DNA of 64,000 bases from Bacteroidales bacterium UBA5833. Lineage in GTDB: Bacteria; Bacteroidota; Bacteroidia; Bacteroidales; Lentimicrobiaceae. The notes beneath the pieces were generated by a model, which saw nothing but the letters and a program-made list of their open reading frames with translations, made no database searches and was not told where the DNA came from. Numbering within the stretch: the first letter of the stretch is position 1; the number at the start of each line of letters is the position of its first letter. The translations under genes were made by a program, and so were the position numbers. Positions 7,861-17,176 of this stretch are shown one piece after another. The stretch lies in contig DJGZ01000061.1 in the NCBI GenBank assembly GCA_002433025.1, positions 1 to 64,000 on the forward strand, given 5' to 3'.

Positions 7861-9270
7861 TTACCCTTTATAAAATAACCATTTTCCCAGTTCGGCCCAC
7901 GAAACTTTCTTTCCGTACATGAGGATTCCGGTGCGGTAAATCCTGCCTGCCATCCATACCGCTGCAATAAAGGTTGCCGTAAGCAAAGCCATCGAAAGAG
8001 CCAGTTCCCAGTAAGGTACACCAAAAGGAATGCGCACCATCATGATGATGGGGGAAGTAAAAGGTATGATGGAAAACCAGAAAGCTACCGGTCCTTCGGG
8101 ATTGTTGATCACAAATTGCGCAACGATGATTGCGAGAATCAGCGGAATGGTTACCGGCATCATAAACTGCTGGGTATCGGTTTCATTGTCAACCGCTGCC
8201 CCGATGGCTGCGAACATAGCTCCATAAAGCAGGTAACCGCCCAGAAAGAAGAAGATAAATGAGAAAATCATCGTTCCGTAGTCTATGGACCGCAGGGCTT
8301 CGATAATCCTGTCCATATTATCGGGGTTTTCCGCCTCTTCAAAGTTGATGTTCGCCTCTGCTGATGCGGGGATCCTTGTGCCCGGCTTAAATGTCTGCGC
8401 GGTTTCATTACTCTTCATCTTTTCAGGCATAACTGTCTGAAAAACAGTAACGATGGCCAGCGTAAGCACTACCCACAACATAAACTGCGTAAGTCCTACC
8501 AGGGCAACCCCGACAATCTTGCCCATCATAAGCTGGAAAGGTTTCACCGAGCTTACGATTACTTCCACAATGCGGCTGACCTTCTCTTCAATTACGCCAC
8601 GCATAACCTGCGACCCGAACAGGAAAATGAAAAAATAGATCAGGATTCCGGCAAACATGCCCACCCCCATACTTACTTCGGTAAAACTTTTTTCTTCCTT
8701 ACCTTGCTCGCCTATTCTGATAGAGGTAAGTTTGATGTTGGTTTTGATATTTTTCAGAATTTCCTCACTTACAATGCTTTCCCTGGAAGCGGTATCGCTT
8801 GCGCTTGCATTGAAGTCAGGGTTAGCTTTTTTTATTTCCCTGATGATTTCCGCGCCCAGTTTCTGATTTTCAACCTCTTTGCCCATTACGCTCTTGATGT
8901 AACCTTTCAGGTCAATGCTGGCTTGCTTTTCGCTGAAAATCATGGCGCTGGCGGGTACACTTACTTCAGGCCTGGGAATGTAAAGGAGGGCGTAACCCTT
9001 TTTGGCCATCATGGCTGTTTTCGCCGTTTCAAGGTCAGTGAAAACATATTCAAAATTAAAGCGTTCGGAGTTTTCAAATTTATTGATGAACCATCCGGTT
9101 TCATCCAGGATGTCAACCTTTTTTACTTCATCCGACATTTGTGAAAGATAAATGGGGACAATGAAAAGCGCTGCCATCAGGATGGGGCCGAGAATGGTCA
9201 TTACAATGAAGGACTTCTTCTGGACGCGTGAAAGGTATTCACGTTTTATAACAAGGATTATCTTATTCAT
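7861..9270 (-). CDS. ABC-2 type transporter permease (NatB-like)
   Basis: A 469-residue membrane subunit of an ABC exporter. One transmembrane helix lies near the N-terminus (about 24-45). A soluble extracytoplasmic region of about 150 residues follows, then a bundle of five or so helices from about 205 to the end (GMFAGILIYFFIFLFGSQVM, VALVGLTQFMLWVVLTLAIV, and others). The motif RGVIEEKVSRIVEVIVSSVKP is characteristic of the NatB/YhaP-type ABC-2 permeases (PF12698), involved in export of sodium ions or unknown compounds. Its ATPase partner is directly upstream with 11 bases between the genes. The substrate is unknown. Confidence 0.88.
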   Translation of the reverse strand: MNKIILVIKREYLSRVQKKSFIVMTILGPILMAALFIVPIYLSQMSDEVKKVDILDETGWFINKFENSERFNFEYVFTDLETAKTAMMAKKGYALLYIPRPEVSVPASAMIFSEKQASIDLKGYIKSVMGKEVENQKLGAEIIREIKKANPDFNASASDTASRESIVSEEILKNIKTNIKLTSIRIGEQGKEEKSFTEVSMGVGMFAGILIYFFIFLFGSQVMRGVIEEKVSRIVEVIVSSVKPFQLMMGKIVGVALVGLTQFMLWVVLTLAIVTVFQTVMPEKMKSNETAQTFKPGTRIPASAEANINFEEAENPDNMDRIIEALRSIDYGTMIFSFIFFFLGGYLLYGAMFAAIGAAVDNETDTQQFMMPVTIPLILAIIVAQFVINNPEGPVAFWFSIIPFTSPIIMMVRIPFGVPYWELALSMALLTATFIAAVWMAGRIYRTGILMYGKKVSWAELGKWLFYKG

Positions 9271-9281
9271 AGCGCTGGGAA

Positions 9282-10217
9282 TTAACTGTTAATGGAATGG
9301 TTGCCTGCCGCATGTACTGTTTTGATAAAGATTTCATTCATGGTAGGGATAATCTCCCTGAAAGCATGAATGCTGACATAAGGCATAAAAGCATTCAGCA
9401 GTTCATTTTGGTTGGCAGATGCGGGCAGCGTGACGGTCACCTGTCTCAGGTCATCATCAGTTTTATCCTCTGCCAGCATGAATCCGGCCGGCAGGAGTGA
9501 CTGCACCGGACCTGAGTAGCCGTCAAAGTCGATGGAATAGGTGTTGGTTTTGTACCTCTTTTTTATCTCTTTTACGCTGCCTTCAAGTATTTTGTGCGAA
9601 TTGTTGATCAGGGCGATATTATCGCAAAGCTCTTCAACCGAAGCCATATTGTGTGTGGAAAAGATAATGGTGGCCCCGTTTTTCCTGAGGTTCAGAATTT
9701 CATCCTTCAGCAGGTTAACATTGATGGGGTCGAATCCGCTGAAAGGTTCGTCGAAGATCAGCAGGGATGGCTCATGAATGATGGTAACGATGAACTGAAC
9801 CTTTTGCTGCATCCCTTTCGAGAGTTCTTCCACCTTTTTATTCCACCATGCCTGGATTTCAAACTTTTCGAACCAGTACTTCAGTTTTTTCAGGGCATCG
9901 GATTTGCTGACTCCTTTAAGCTGCGCAAGATACAATGCCTGTTCACCCACTTTCATTTTTTTGTAAAGCCCGCGTTCTTCGGGCAGATACCCGATGCGGT
10001 CAACATGATGGGGGGCCAGTTTTTCATTGCCGAAGTAAACTTCTCCTTCGTCAGGGCCTGTTATCTGGTTAATGATACGGATAAGTGAAGTTTTTCCTGC
10101 CCCGTTCGGGCCAAGGAGTCCGAAAATGCTTTGCTCCGGTACATCCATGCTTACATTGGAAAGCGCTGTATGGGCCGCGTAGCGTTTGGTAATGTTTCTT
10201 ACTGAAAAATAGGCCAT
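9282..10217 (-). CDS. ABC transporter ATP-binding protein (NatA-like)
   Basis: A 311-residue ABC ATPase that powers the permease encoded next. Walker A is GPNGAGKT (36-43), the signature motif LSKGMQQK (132-139), and Walker B LLIFDEP (152-158), followed by the D-loop and the switch His in STHN. Residues about 215-300 form the extra C-terminal domain (DUF4162-like) typical of this exporter class. The gene follows the dnaJ terminator, so it probably starts its own transcription unit, but no good TAnnTTTG promoter was found in the 98 bases before it. Confidence 0.9.
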   Translation of the reverse strand: MAYFSVRNITKRYAAHTALSNVSMDVPEQSIFGLLGPNGAGKTSLIRIINQITGPDEGEVYFGNEKLAPHHVDRIGYLPEERGLYKKMKVGEQALYLAQLKGVSKSDALKKLKYWFEKFEIQAWWNKKVEELSKGMQQKVQFIVTIIHEPSLLIFDEPFSGFDPINVNLLKDEILNLRKNGATIIFSTHNMASVEELCDNIALINNSHKILEGSVKEIKKRYKTNTYSIDFDGYSGPVQSLLPAGFMLAEDKTDDDLRQVTVTLPASANQNELLNAFMPYVSIHAFREIIPTMNEIFIKTVHAAGNHSINS

Positions 10218-10240
10218 TGTATTTCAGGGTTGGTTATATG

Positions 10241-10285
10241 GGTTAAAAAAGAAAAGGTGATTGCTTGTTCTTATAAGTAATCACC
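10241..10285 (-). terminator. Terminator after dnaJ
   Basis: On the minus strand, 10285-10275 pairs with 10266-10256 (11 bp with one G-U pair, eight-base loop) and is followed by TTTTCTTTTTT. It starts 31 bases after the dnaJ stop and ends before the ABC ATPase start. Confidence 0.8.
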
Positions 10286-10315
10286 CCTCATACGCTTTGT
10301 TCCGGAAAGACAAAA

Positions 10316-11461
10316 TTATTGAAAATACTCTCTCATGCGGTCGAAAAATGAACGGTCTTTAGCGCCCGGGTGCGGTTTAAAGTTCTCCGATTCCATCAGT
10401 TTTTCAAGCATTTCCTTTTCCTGACGGTTAAGGTTTTTCGGTGTCCACACATTGATATTGATCAATTGATCGCCGCGTCCGTAGCCATTCAGGGAGGGAA
10501 CCCCCTTTCCCTTCAAACGCAGAACTTTGCCTCCCTGGGTGCCCGGTTCTATTTTGATCCGCACCCGGCCTTCAATGGTTGGTACTTCGATGGAAGTGCC
10601 CATCGCAGCTTCAGGGAAACTGATGTAGTGCTCATACAGGATATTGGAACCGTCGCGGATAAGTTCTTCATGGGGTATTTCTTCTATTTGAACGATAAGA
10701 TCGCCGGGAACACCTCCGCGGGGAGCGGCGTTTCCTTTACCTCCTACCGAAAGCTGAATTCCTTCGGAAACACCGGCAGGGATGTTCAGGCTGATCACCT
10801 CTTCACCCTTCATCGTTCCGCTGCCACCACAGGTATTACATTTGTTGGTAATGGTCTGGCCTTCGCCGTTGCAGTAAGGACAGGTTGAACTGGTCTGCAT
10901 CTGTCCCAGGAAAGTATTGGTTACGCGTGTTACCTGGCCGGTGCCGTGGCAGTGGGAACAGGTTGAAAAGGACGATCCTCCGGCCGCGCCTGTACCATGA
11001 CAGGTTGAACAACTGACCAGCTTGTTGACCTTTATTTTCTTCTCTACCCCTTTGGCAATCTCTTCGAGGGTAAGCCGAACTTTTACCCTTAAGTTGGTTC
11101 CCTTGTTTACCCTCCGGCGGGTGCTTCCGCCGAATCCGCCGAAACCGCCGCCGAATGCGCTGCCGAAGATATCGCCGAACTGGCTGAAGATATCATCCAT
11201 TGACATTCCTCCGCCAAATCCGCCGCCCGGCATACCCTTCATGCCATCATGACCATACTGGTCGTAACGCGCGCGTTTCTCCGCGTTGCTGAGCACTTCA
11301 TAAGCTTCGGCTGCTTCCTTGAATTTCTCTTCAGCCTCCTTATTCCCGGGGTTTTTGTCAGGATGGTATTTCAGTGCCATCTGACGGTATGCTTTCTTTA
11401 TTTCAGCCTCTCCGGCGTTGCGCTGTATGCCCAGTATTTCGTAATAATCTCGTTTCGTCAC
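10316..11461 (-). CDS. dnaJ: Chaperone protein DnaJ
   Basis: Hsp40 co-chaperone that delivers unfolded proteins to DnaK and stimulates its ATPase. 381 residues in the classical type I order: J domain with HPD at 33-35, a Gly/Phe-rich linker (about 73-115), then four zinc-finger motifs (CSTCHGTG, CSHCHGTG, CPYCNGEG, CNTCGGSG), and the C-terminal substrate-binding domains. The start is GTG. The gene follows grpE by 21 bases in the same direction, a common chaperone pair; dnaK is not in the window. Confidence 0.97.
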   Translation of the reverse strand: MTKRDYYEILGIQRNAGEAEIKKAYRQMALKYHPDKNPGNKEAEEKFKEAAEAYEVLSNAEKRARYDQYGHDGMKGMPGGGFGGGMSMDDIFSQFGDIFGSAFGGGFGGFGGSTRRRVNKGTNLRVKVRLTLEEIAKGVEKKIKVNKLVSCSTCHGTGAAGGSSFSTCSHCHGTGQVTRVTNTFLGQMQTSSTCPYCNGEGQTITNKCNTCGGSGTMKGEEVISLNIPAGVSEGIQLSVGGKGNAAPRGGVPGDLIVQIEEIPHEELIRDGSNILYEHYISFPEAAMGTSIEVPTIEGRVRIKIEPGTQGGKVLRLKGKGVPSLNGYGRGDQLININVWTPKNLNRQEKEMLEKLMESENFKPHPGAKDRSFFDRMREYFQ

Positions 11462-11482
11462 CGTTCTCGATTTAAACTTATT

Positions 11483-12085
11483 TTAGATTCCGACAACCAC
11501 CTTTGCAAACCTGATTACCTTGCCGTTGAGGGTGTATCCCTTCTGGGTTACGTCAATAATTTTGTTTTTTTGCGCTTCGTCTGGTGCAGGTATATTGGCG
11601 ATGGCTTCATGATAGTCGGTGTCAAAAGCCTGCTCCAACGCGGCTACTTCGGCCAACCCTTTTTGCACCAATAGATTTCTGAATTTATTGTAGATCAGAG
11701 TAATACCTTCTTTTACCGGATCCGGTTCATCCCCTCCGGCAAAAGCGTTGATCGCCCGCTCAAAATCATCGAGTACCGGAAGCAGTCCGGTAATTACTTC
11801 TTCCGATGCAGTCTTGCTCAGCTCGATTTTCTCTTTGATGACGCGCTTTCTGTAATTGTCAAAATCAGAGTACAGACGGAGATATTTATCGTTCAGTTCG
11901 TCATATTTTTTATTGAGTTCCCCGCACAACGCTTCTGCAGGCTGTTCTTTTGCCACATCCTCCTGTGCCGGAATGTCAGTTTCATTGGTCTCAGCTTGCG
12001 CATTTACAGGTGCCTTTTCACTTACAGTTTCTGCGCTTTCCGGCTTGTGCTTACTTTGTTTGCCCATGTTTCCGAATATTTTCAT
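11483..12085 (-). CDS. grpE: Nucleotide exchange factor GrpE
   Basis: GrpE releases ADP from DnaK. The open frame extends upstream to 12238, but those first 51 residues do not look like GrpE. The start is placed at ATG 12085 (MKIFGNMGKQ, 200 residues), with ATG 12067 as an equally possible start six codons later. After an acidic N-terminal tail comes the long coiled coil (about 45-105, LNDKYLRLYSDFDNYRKRV), then the C-terminal beta domain ending KVIRFAKVVVGI. grpE and dnaJ are 21 bases apart and form an operon. The 246-base gap to murA suggests a separate promoter; no CIRCE element was seen. Confidence 0.93.
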   Translation of the reverse strand: MKIFGNMGKQSKHKPESAETVSEKAPVNAQAETNETDIPAQEDVAKEQPAEALCGELNKKYDELNDKYLRLYSDFDNYRKRVIKEKIELSKTASEEVITGLLPVLDDFERAINAFAGGDEPDPVKEGITLIYNKFRNLLVQKGLAEVAALEQAFDTDYHEAIANIPAPDEAQKNKIIDVTQKGYTLNGKVIRFAKVVVGI

Positions 12086-12125
12086 CAGGTTTTGCCCTGT
12101 TTTGTTATTTTTGATGCTCCCACTG

Positions 12126-12158
12126 CAAAATGTCTGCCAGTCAGGATTCAGCGCCAAA
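12126..12158 (-). promoter_or_regulatory. Possible promoter of grpE-dnaJ
   Basis: On the minus strand, TTTG (12158-12155) stands 21 bases before ACATTTTG (12133-12126). The second element misses the TA of the consensus TAnnTTTG, so the match is weak. If real, transcription would start downstream of the upstream ATG at 12238, which supports the shorter GrpE start. Confidence 0.3.
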
Positions 12159-12331
12159 TTGACAGTGCTTTTTTCTCGAAATTCAGGATTGGTTGCCCGG
12201 GTTGTCAGGGTGCACTTCGGCTGACTTTCAACATTCACAGCCTAACTGAACCCTCGGTACATGATCACCGGAATTTTCCCTTTTGCTGGTCCGGCCTGTA
12301 TCCTGAAGTGTAGTTTTCTTTTCCGGACAGC

Positions 12332-13642
12332 CTAACCATCGATGCGCTCAATATCGGCGCCGAGCGAGCGCAATCTTCCGTCGATGTCCTGGTAGCCCCG
12401 GTCAATCTGCTCAATGTTATCGATCTGACTTTTGCCTTTTGCCGAGAGGGCTGCTATCAGCAGCGCTACTCCGGCCCGGATATCCGGCGATGACATGGTG
12501 ATTCCCCTGAGGGGCACCTGATGGTTCAGGCCGATTACGGTGGCCCTGTGCGGGTCGCAAAGAATGATCTGGGCACCCATATCAATCAGTTTATCTACAA
12601 AGAACAGACGGCTTTCGAACATTTTCTGATGAATCAGTACGCTGCCTTTCGCCTGGGTTGCCACTACCAGGGCAATGCTGATCAGGTCAGGGGTGAATCC
12701 CGGCCAGGGTGCGTCGCTGATGGTCATGATGGAGCCGTCCATAAAGGTTTCTACCTCATAGGTTTCCTGCGCCGGCACATGAATGTCGTCACCGCGCAAT
12801 TCGAGTTTAATGCCGAGTTTCCTGAAAACTTCGGGGATAATTCCCAACTCCTGGTACTGCACATTTTTTATGGTGATTTCTGAACCGGTCATTGCAGCAA
12901 GGCCGATAAAGCTTCCGATTTCGATCATATCGGGCAGCATGGTGTGGCTGGTTCCTGCCAGGTATTCCACGCCTTGGATGGTAAGCAGGTTGGACCCAAC
13001 GCCCGTTATTTTTGCCCCCATACGGTTGAGCATGCGGCACAACTGAACAAGGTATGGTTCGCAGGCAGCGTTGAATATGGTGGTTGTGCCTTTTGCCATC
13101 ACGGCAGCCATCACCACATTGGCGGTGCCCGTTACCGAAGCTTCATCGAGCAGCATATAACAGCCTTTTAGTTCTGTGGCGTCTATGCTGTAAAAGGTGT
13201 TGAGTCCTTCCGATTCGAAACGTGCTCCCAGTTTCTGCAGACCGATGAAATGGGTGTCAAGCCTGCGACGTCCGATTTTATCGCCTCCCGGATGCGGAAT
13301 ATACCCTTTGCCGAAGCGGGCGAGCAGTGGCCCCAGGATCATCACCGAACCCCGCAGTCCGGCTCCTTTTTTACGGAATTCTTTGGTCTTCAGATAGTCA
13401 AGGTCAATATTCTTCGCCTTGAAGATATATGATCCTTTGCCTGAGGGAGTCGCTTCAACGCCCATATCCCCGAGCAGCTCAATCAGCTTGTTTACGTCCC
13501 TGATGTCAGGAATGTTATGAATGGTAACCGGTTCGGGAGTCAGCAGGACAGCGCATAATATCTGAAGCGCTTCGTTTTTGGCGCCCTGAGGCACAATCTC
13601 TCCATGGAGTTTTCTGCCTCCGTTGATAATGAAAGAGCTCAT
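12332..13642 (-). CDS. murA: UDP-N-acetylglucosamine 1-carboxyvinyltransferase (Asp-type MurA)
   Basis: Catalyses the first committed step of peptidoglycan synthesis, transfer of enolpyruvate from PEP to UDP-GlcNAc in the cytoplasm. 436 residues, full length, with the N-terminal KNEAL motif (22-26) and the two-fold inside-out barrel repeats. The catalytic loop reads HPGGDKIGRRR, so the position normally held by the fosfomycin-reactive Cys is Asp121. Asp at this site is known to support catalysis and give intrinsic fosfomycin resistance in other bacteria. The gene is 46 bases downstream of the DUF4290 gene in the same direction. Confidence 0.95.
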   Translation of the reverse strand: MSSFIINGGRKLHGEIVPQGAKNEALQILCAVLLTPEPVTIHNIPDIRDVNKLIELLGDMGVEATPSGKGSYIFKAKNIDLDYLKTKEFRKKGAGLRGSVMILGPLLARFGKGYIPHPGGDKIGRRRLDTHFIGLQKLGARFESEGLNTFYSIDATELKGCYMLLDEASVTGTANVVMAAVMAKGTTTIFNAACEPYLVQLCRMLNRMGAKITGVGSNLLTIQGVEYLAGTSHTMLPDMIEIGSFIGLAAMTGSEITIKNVQYQELGIIPEVFRKLGIKLELRGDDIHVPAQETYEVETFMDGSIMTISDAPWPGFTPDLISIALVVATQAKGSVLIHQKMFESRLFFVDKLIDMGAQIILCDPHRATVIGLNHQVPLRGITMSSPDIRAGVALLIAALSAKGKSQIDNIEQIDRGYQDIDGRLRSLGADIERIDG

Positions 13643-13688
13643 AGCTATCGGAAAATTAAATCCAACCGTAAACTAAAAGGCAGGCAAG

Positions 13689-14357
13689 TTAATTCTTTTT
13701 ACGGTTCCTCATGTCACGATAGTTGCTGTTCTTATCGTTTTTCGGATTAAATTTTCTACGTTTATTGTTCTGGTTGTGGGGAATGACAGCAGGCGGGTTG
13801 TTCCTCGCCAGAAGTTCGCTGGTGTGCGTGAGCCGGGTATCTTCACTCAGTTTCAGCCTGCCGTGCGAAAGCACTTTCAGATGCTCGGTAATCAGTTCGT
13901 CATTGACTGAATCGCGGTTCCAGTTGAGGTATGATTTTTTGAGGTGATTGGCAATGTTTTTTACCAATGCGTCCTTTTCAGGCCCATCATCAAACAGACA
14001 GGCTTTTTCGATCATCTTGGCGATGTTCTTGCCATATGGCCTGAAGCGGATGTCTTCCTGAGGGTAGGGGATACTTTGCGGCTTTTTGATTTTTTCCTCC
14101 GGCGCAGGAGCAGGGTACGGCCCGTCGATATCAAGTTTGTAATCTGCAATGATGTGCAGGTGGTCCCACAACTTTCTTTTGTAATCCACTGTATCGCGCT
14201 GATCGGGATGAAGCTGTGCCATTACGTTTACCAGCGTTTTGGCCAGGTTGGTGCGTTTTTCGCGGTCTTCAATACTGATCACATAGGCGACCATCTTCTG
14301 TACATTGCGCCCATACTCGGGAATAATGAGTTTGTCGCGGGTGCTGTTATAATCCAT
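13689..14357 (-). CDS. DUF4290 domain-containing protein
   Basis: A 222-residue cytoplasmic protein matching the DUF4290 family, found in Bacteroidetes and often beside murA, as here. The N-terminus (LIIPEYGRNVQKMV) and the paired later segment (RFRPYGKNIAKMIEKA, about 104-119) look like an internal duplication around YGxNxxKM. The last 50 residues are highly basic and low in complexity (NNKRRKFNPKNDKN...). That suggests a disordered, possibly nucleic-acid-binding tail. Function is unknown; the murA link hints at envelope or growth-related work. Confidence 0.85.
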   Translation of the reverse strand: MDYNSTRDKLIIPEYGRNVQKMVAYVISIEDREKRTNLAKTLVNVMAQLHPDQRDTVDYKRKLWDHLHIIADYKLDIDGPYPAPAPEEKIKKPQSIPYPQEDIRFRPYGKNIAKMIEKACLFDDGPEKDALVKNIANHLKKSYLNWNRDSVNDELITEHLKVLSHGRLKLSEDTRLTHTSELLARNNPPAVIPHNQNNKRRKFNPKNDKNSNYRDMRNRKKN

Positions 14358-14536
14358 ATAACATTTTATTAATAGAAATCTTCTTGTCGGGGTTGATTGA
14401 TAAGTGTTGGTAGCAGTCTTAATAAGGCAGGATTAGCATCTGAAAACTGCTGTCAAAGCTTAAATTTACTGATAGTGTCAGGAATTCGTTAATCTGGTAT
14501 TTGCCCGGAGATAATTACTGGTCTTGTTACCGGTTG

Positions 14537-14544
14537 CAAATATA
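14537..14544 (-). promoter_or_regulatory. Possible -7 element for the DUF4290-murA unit
   Basis: On the minus strand this is TATATTTG, a full TAnnTTTG match in an AT-rich 196-base gap between the helicase stop and the DUF4290 start. No clear TTG is found 19-21 bases upstream, and the untranslated leader would be about 170 bases. Confidence 0.35.
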
Positions 14545-14553
14545 CGAATTAAA

Positions 14554-16851
14554 TCAATTTACCAGCCTGAGTCTGGCAAATTTAAGTAATAATTGTTTCT
14601 GACCTACGGCAGCAAAGAAGACGATTGCCTTCATATTCGGGCCGCTGCCTTCTACACTGAGCACTTTTCCCTTGCCGAAACGCTCATGTTCTACTTCCAC
14701 GCCTGGTTGTATCAGCTCCGGGGGCGTTTCTGCTCCCTGAACCGCAGTCCCCTCAGAAGTGCTGATTTTTTTAAGTTGCTTTTTGATGAAAACGGATTCT
14801 TTTGTAAGCCCATCGCCGGGTTTTCCGGTTAATCCTGATGACGAAATTTTTCGCGCCGGTTTTTCGATAAAACTTTCTTCTATTTCTTCGAGAAAACGGC
14901 TGGGCTCATTCATGGTCATGTTTCCCCAGCGGTAACGTGTTTCTGCATAGGAGAGGGTCACCTGCTTCTCAGCCCTGGTCAGCGCCACGTAAAACAATCG
15001 CCGCTCTTCTTCAATGTCGGCGCGTGATTGCAACGACATGACCGAAGGAAACAGGTTTTCTTCAAGACCGACAATAAAAACATACGGGAATTCAAGTCCC
15101 TTGGCAGCATGAATGGTCATCAGCACTACCTTGTTCATGTCGTCCTTATCGTCGCTGTCGGCATCGGTAAGCAGTGCCACCTCCTGCATGAATTTATCGA
15201 GGGTACGGGTAACTTCAGCGGCGCTCAGTTCACCGGTTTCCTCATCCGGAAACAGGGTTTGTTCCTTTTCGGAAAAATCTTTTACCGCGTTGAGGAGTTC
15301 CTCGGTGTTCTGAACCCTCGATTGCCCTTCATCCGTATCATCGGCCGCCAGCTCTTTCAGCAAGCCGGAGTTTCTGGCAATTTTCATGGCAAGCTCATAC
15401 GCGTTGAGCATTTGAAGCTGCCGGTGAAAACCTGCGATCATGGTGGTGAATTCCTCTATTTTTGCCGCCGTGCCCGAATTCAGCCCCTTTACATAATGCA
15501 TGGCTGAGGATGCGACCTCAAAAAGACTTTTACCGGAAACTCCGGCGGCCAGTTCAATTTTCTCAAGGGTGGTTTTCCCAATGCCCCTGGCGGGGTAATT
15601 GATGATGCGGTTGAATGCTTCATCGTCACGGGGGTTTACCACAAGCCTGAAGTAAGCAAGCAGGTCTTTGATTTCCTTGCGCTTATAAAATGACAGGCCG
15701 CCATAGATGCGGTAGGGGATGTTCAGCCTGCGCAGTGATTCCTCAATGGCCCTCGACTGGGCGTTGGTGCGATATAAGATGGCGAAATCGCTGTTCTGGC
15801 AGTGCTGATTCATCTTGGTTTCAAACACCGCGTTGGCAACCATATTTCCCTCTTCCGTGTCCGAGTTGGCCTTCAGTATCCTGATAAGTTTGCCTTCTTC
15901 ATTTTCGGTCCAGACTTCCTTGAAAATCTGATCCTTGTTTTTTGCAATAATGCTGTTGGCGGCGTTTACAATCACCTTGGTCGAGCGGTAGTTCTGCTCC
16001 AGCTTGTAGGTTTTGGCATCGGGATAATCTTTCCTGAAATTCAGGATGTTCTGGATGTTTGCCCCCCGGAAACCGTAAATACTCTGCGCATCATCGCCTA
16101 CCACACAGATGTTTTCATTCCGGGCAGCCAGTTTCTTCACGATCAGGTACTGGGCGAAGTTGGTGTCCTGGTATTCATCCACAAGAATGTAACGAAACTT
16201 TTGCTGGTATTTGAACAAAACTTCCGGAAAGTCGCGGAGCAGCAGGTTCATGTTGAACAGCAGATCGTCGAAATCCATGGCTGCCGCTTTAAAGCAGCGG
16301 GTCTTGTAATGCAGGAAGATTTCGCCTGTCTGCGGCCTGTTGGCAATCCTGTCCTGCTCTTCAATGGCGGAGTTGGCTTTATATTCTTCGGCCGAAATCA
16401 GGTTCGACTTGGCGGATGAGATTCTGGAAAGCACGGCCCCCGGTACATATATTTTCGGGTCGAGGCTGAGGTCTTTCAGTATAGTCTTGATCAGACTCTT
16501 CGAATCATCAGTGTCATAAATGGTGAAGTTGGAAGGGTAACCCAGCAGGTGGCCTTCCACCCTTAAAATGCGCGCAAAAATGGAGTGAAAGGTGCCCATC
16601 CATACATTCCGTGCTTCATGGCCTCCCACCAGCCCGATCACGCGTTCTTTCATTTCTTTGGCAGCCTTGTTGGTAAATGTCAGCGCCAGGATATTGAACG
16701 GATCAACGCCCTGTTCAAGCAGGTAAGCGACACGATAGGTCAGTACGCGGGTTTTGCCTGAACCCGCTCCGGCTATTACCATCACGGGACCATCGCTGCT
16801 GGTCACCGCAAGTTGCTGGGCTTCATTTAATTCTTTAAGCAGTTGCGACAC
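14554..16851 (-). CDS. ATP-dependent DNA helicase, UvrD/PcrA family
   Basis: A 3'-5' superfamily 1A helicase used in DNA repair and in removing proteins from DNA. 765 residues with the complete motif set: Q-motif and Walker A AGAGSGKTRVL (28-38), Walker B VDEYQDTN, motif III GDDAQSIYGFRGA, motif IV QNYRST, motif V TIHAAKGLEFPYVF, motif VI YVALTRA. The last 100 residues (VEVEHERFGKGKVLSVEG) form the C-terminal Tudor-like domain that binds RNA polymerase in PcrA/UvrD. The start is GTG at 16851 (MSQLLKELNEAQQ). Orthology to UvrD or PcrA is not distinguished here. Confidence 0.94.
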   Translation of the reverse strand: MSQLLKELNEAQQLAVTSSDGPVMVIAGAGSGKTRVLTYRVAYLLEQGVDPFNILALTFTNKAAKEMKERVIGLVGGHEARNVWMGTFHSIFARILRVEGHLLGYPSNFTIYDTDDSKSLIKTILKDLSLDPKIYVPGAVLSRISSAKSNLISAEEYKANSAIEEQDRIANRPQTGEIFLHYKTRCFKAAAMDFDDLLFNMNLLLRDFPEVLFKYQQKFRYILVDEYQDTNFAQYLIVKKLAARNENICVVGDDAQSIYGFRGANIQNILNFRKDYPDAKTYKLEQNYRSTKVIVNAANSIIAKNKDQIFKEVWTENEEGKLIRILKANSDTEEGNMVANAVFETKMNQHCQNSDFAILYRTNAQSRAIEESLRRLNIPYRIYGGLSFYKRKEIKDLLAYFRLVVNPRDDEAFNRIINYPARGIGKTTLEKIELAAGVSGKSLFEVASSAMHYVKGLNSGTAAKIEEFTTMIAGFHRQLQMLNAYELAMKIARNSGLLKELAADDTDEGQSRVQNTEELLNAVKDFSEKEQTLFPDEETGELSAAEVTRTLDKFMQEVALLTDADSDDKDDMNKVVLMTIHAAKGLEFPYVFIVGLEENLFPSVMSLQSRADIEEERRLFYVALTRAEKQVTLSYAETRYRWGNMTMNEPSRFLEEIEESFIEKPARKISSSGLTGKPGDGLTKESVFIKKQLKKISTSEGTAVQGAETPPELIQPGVEVEHERFGKGKVLSVEGSGPNMKAIVFFAAVGQKQLLLKFARLRLVN

Positions 16852-16874
16852 TTTTATGGATTTGATTGGTCGCG

Positions 16875-16882
16875 CAAAATTA
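16875..16882 (-). promoter_or_regulatory. -7 element of the helicase gene
   Basis: On the minus strand this reads TAATTTTG, a full TAnnTTTG match 23 bases before the GTG start. No good -33 TTG is seen at the right distance. Confidence 0.5.
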
Positions 16883-16984
16883 GCATACTTTTTCTGTGAT
16901 AGGAAGTCTGCGGCTTTTTTGACGAGTCAATCCATGTCTTATTATTTAGAAATATTCTAAATTACTTGCATAACTGTTACTTTT

Positions 16985-17176
16985 ATGCCCCTTCAGGATA
17001 AACCAGAGAACAGGCTGCAGGACTTGCTGCAGAAGGCCGGAGTAGGAATTAACCGGTCTGCCCGGGGTGGTGGTTGCGTTTTTGGCAGCGTTCCAGTTCC
17101 GGTGTTTAAAAATTTACCGGTTGCCCGTTTTTGGATTGCAATAATTCCCGGTATTGCAGCATGGTTGAATTCTTAA
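16985..17176 (+). CDS. Doubtful 63-residue small protein
   Basis: A short open frame starting directly after the -7-like sequence and ending 11 bases before the next gene. The C-terminal 17 residues (FWIAIIPGIAAWL) are hydrophobic enough for a membrane helix, and the N-terminus has an amphipathic stretch (NRLQDLLQKAG). It matches no family I know. It may be a leader peptide, a real small membrane protein, or chance. Confidence 0.22.
   Translation: MPLQDKPENRLQDLLQKAGVGINRSARGGGCVFGSVPVPVFKNLPVARFWIAIIPGIAAWLNS

Noticed and set aside
12086..12238. A 51-residue N-terminal extension of GrpE from ATG 12238
   Set aside because: It does not resemble GrpE, is not acidic or helical like GrpE tails, and a promoter-like sequence lies within it.
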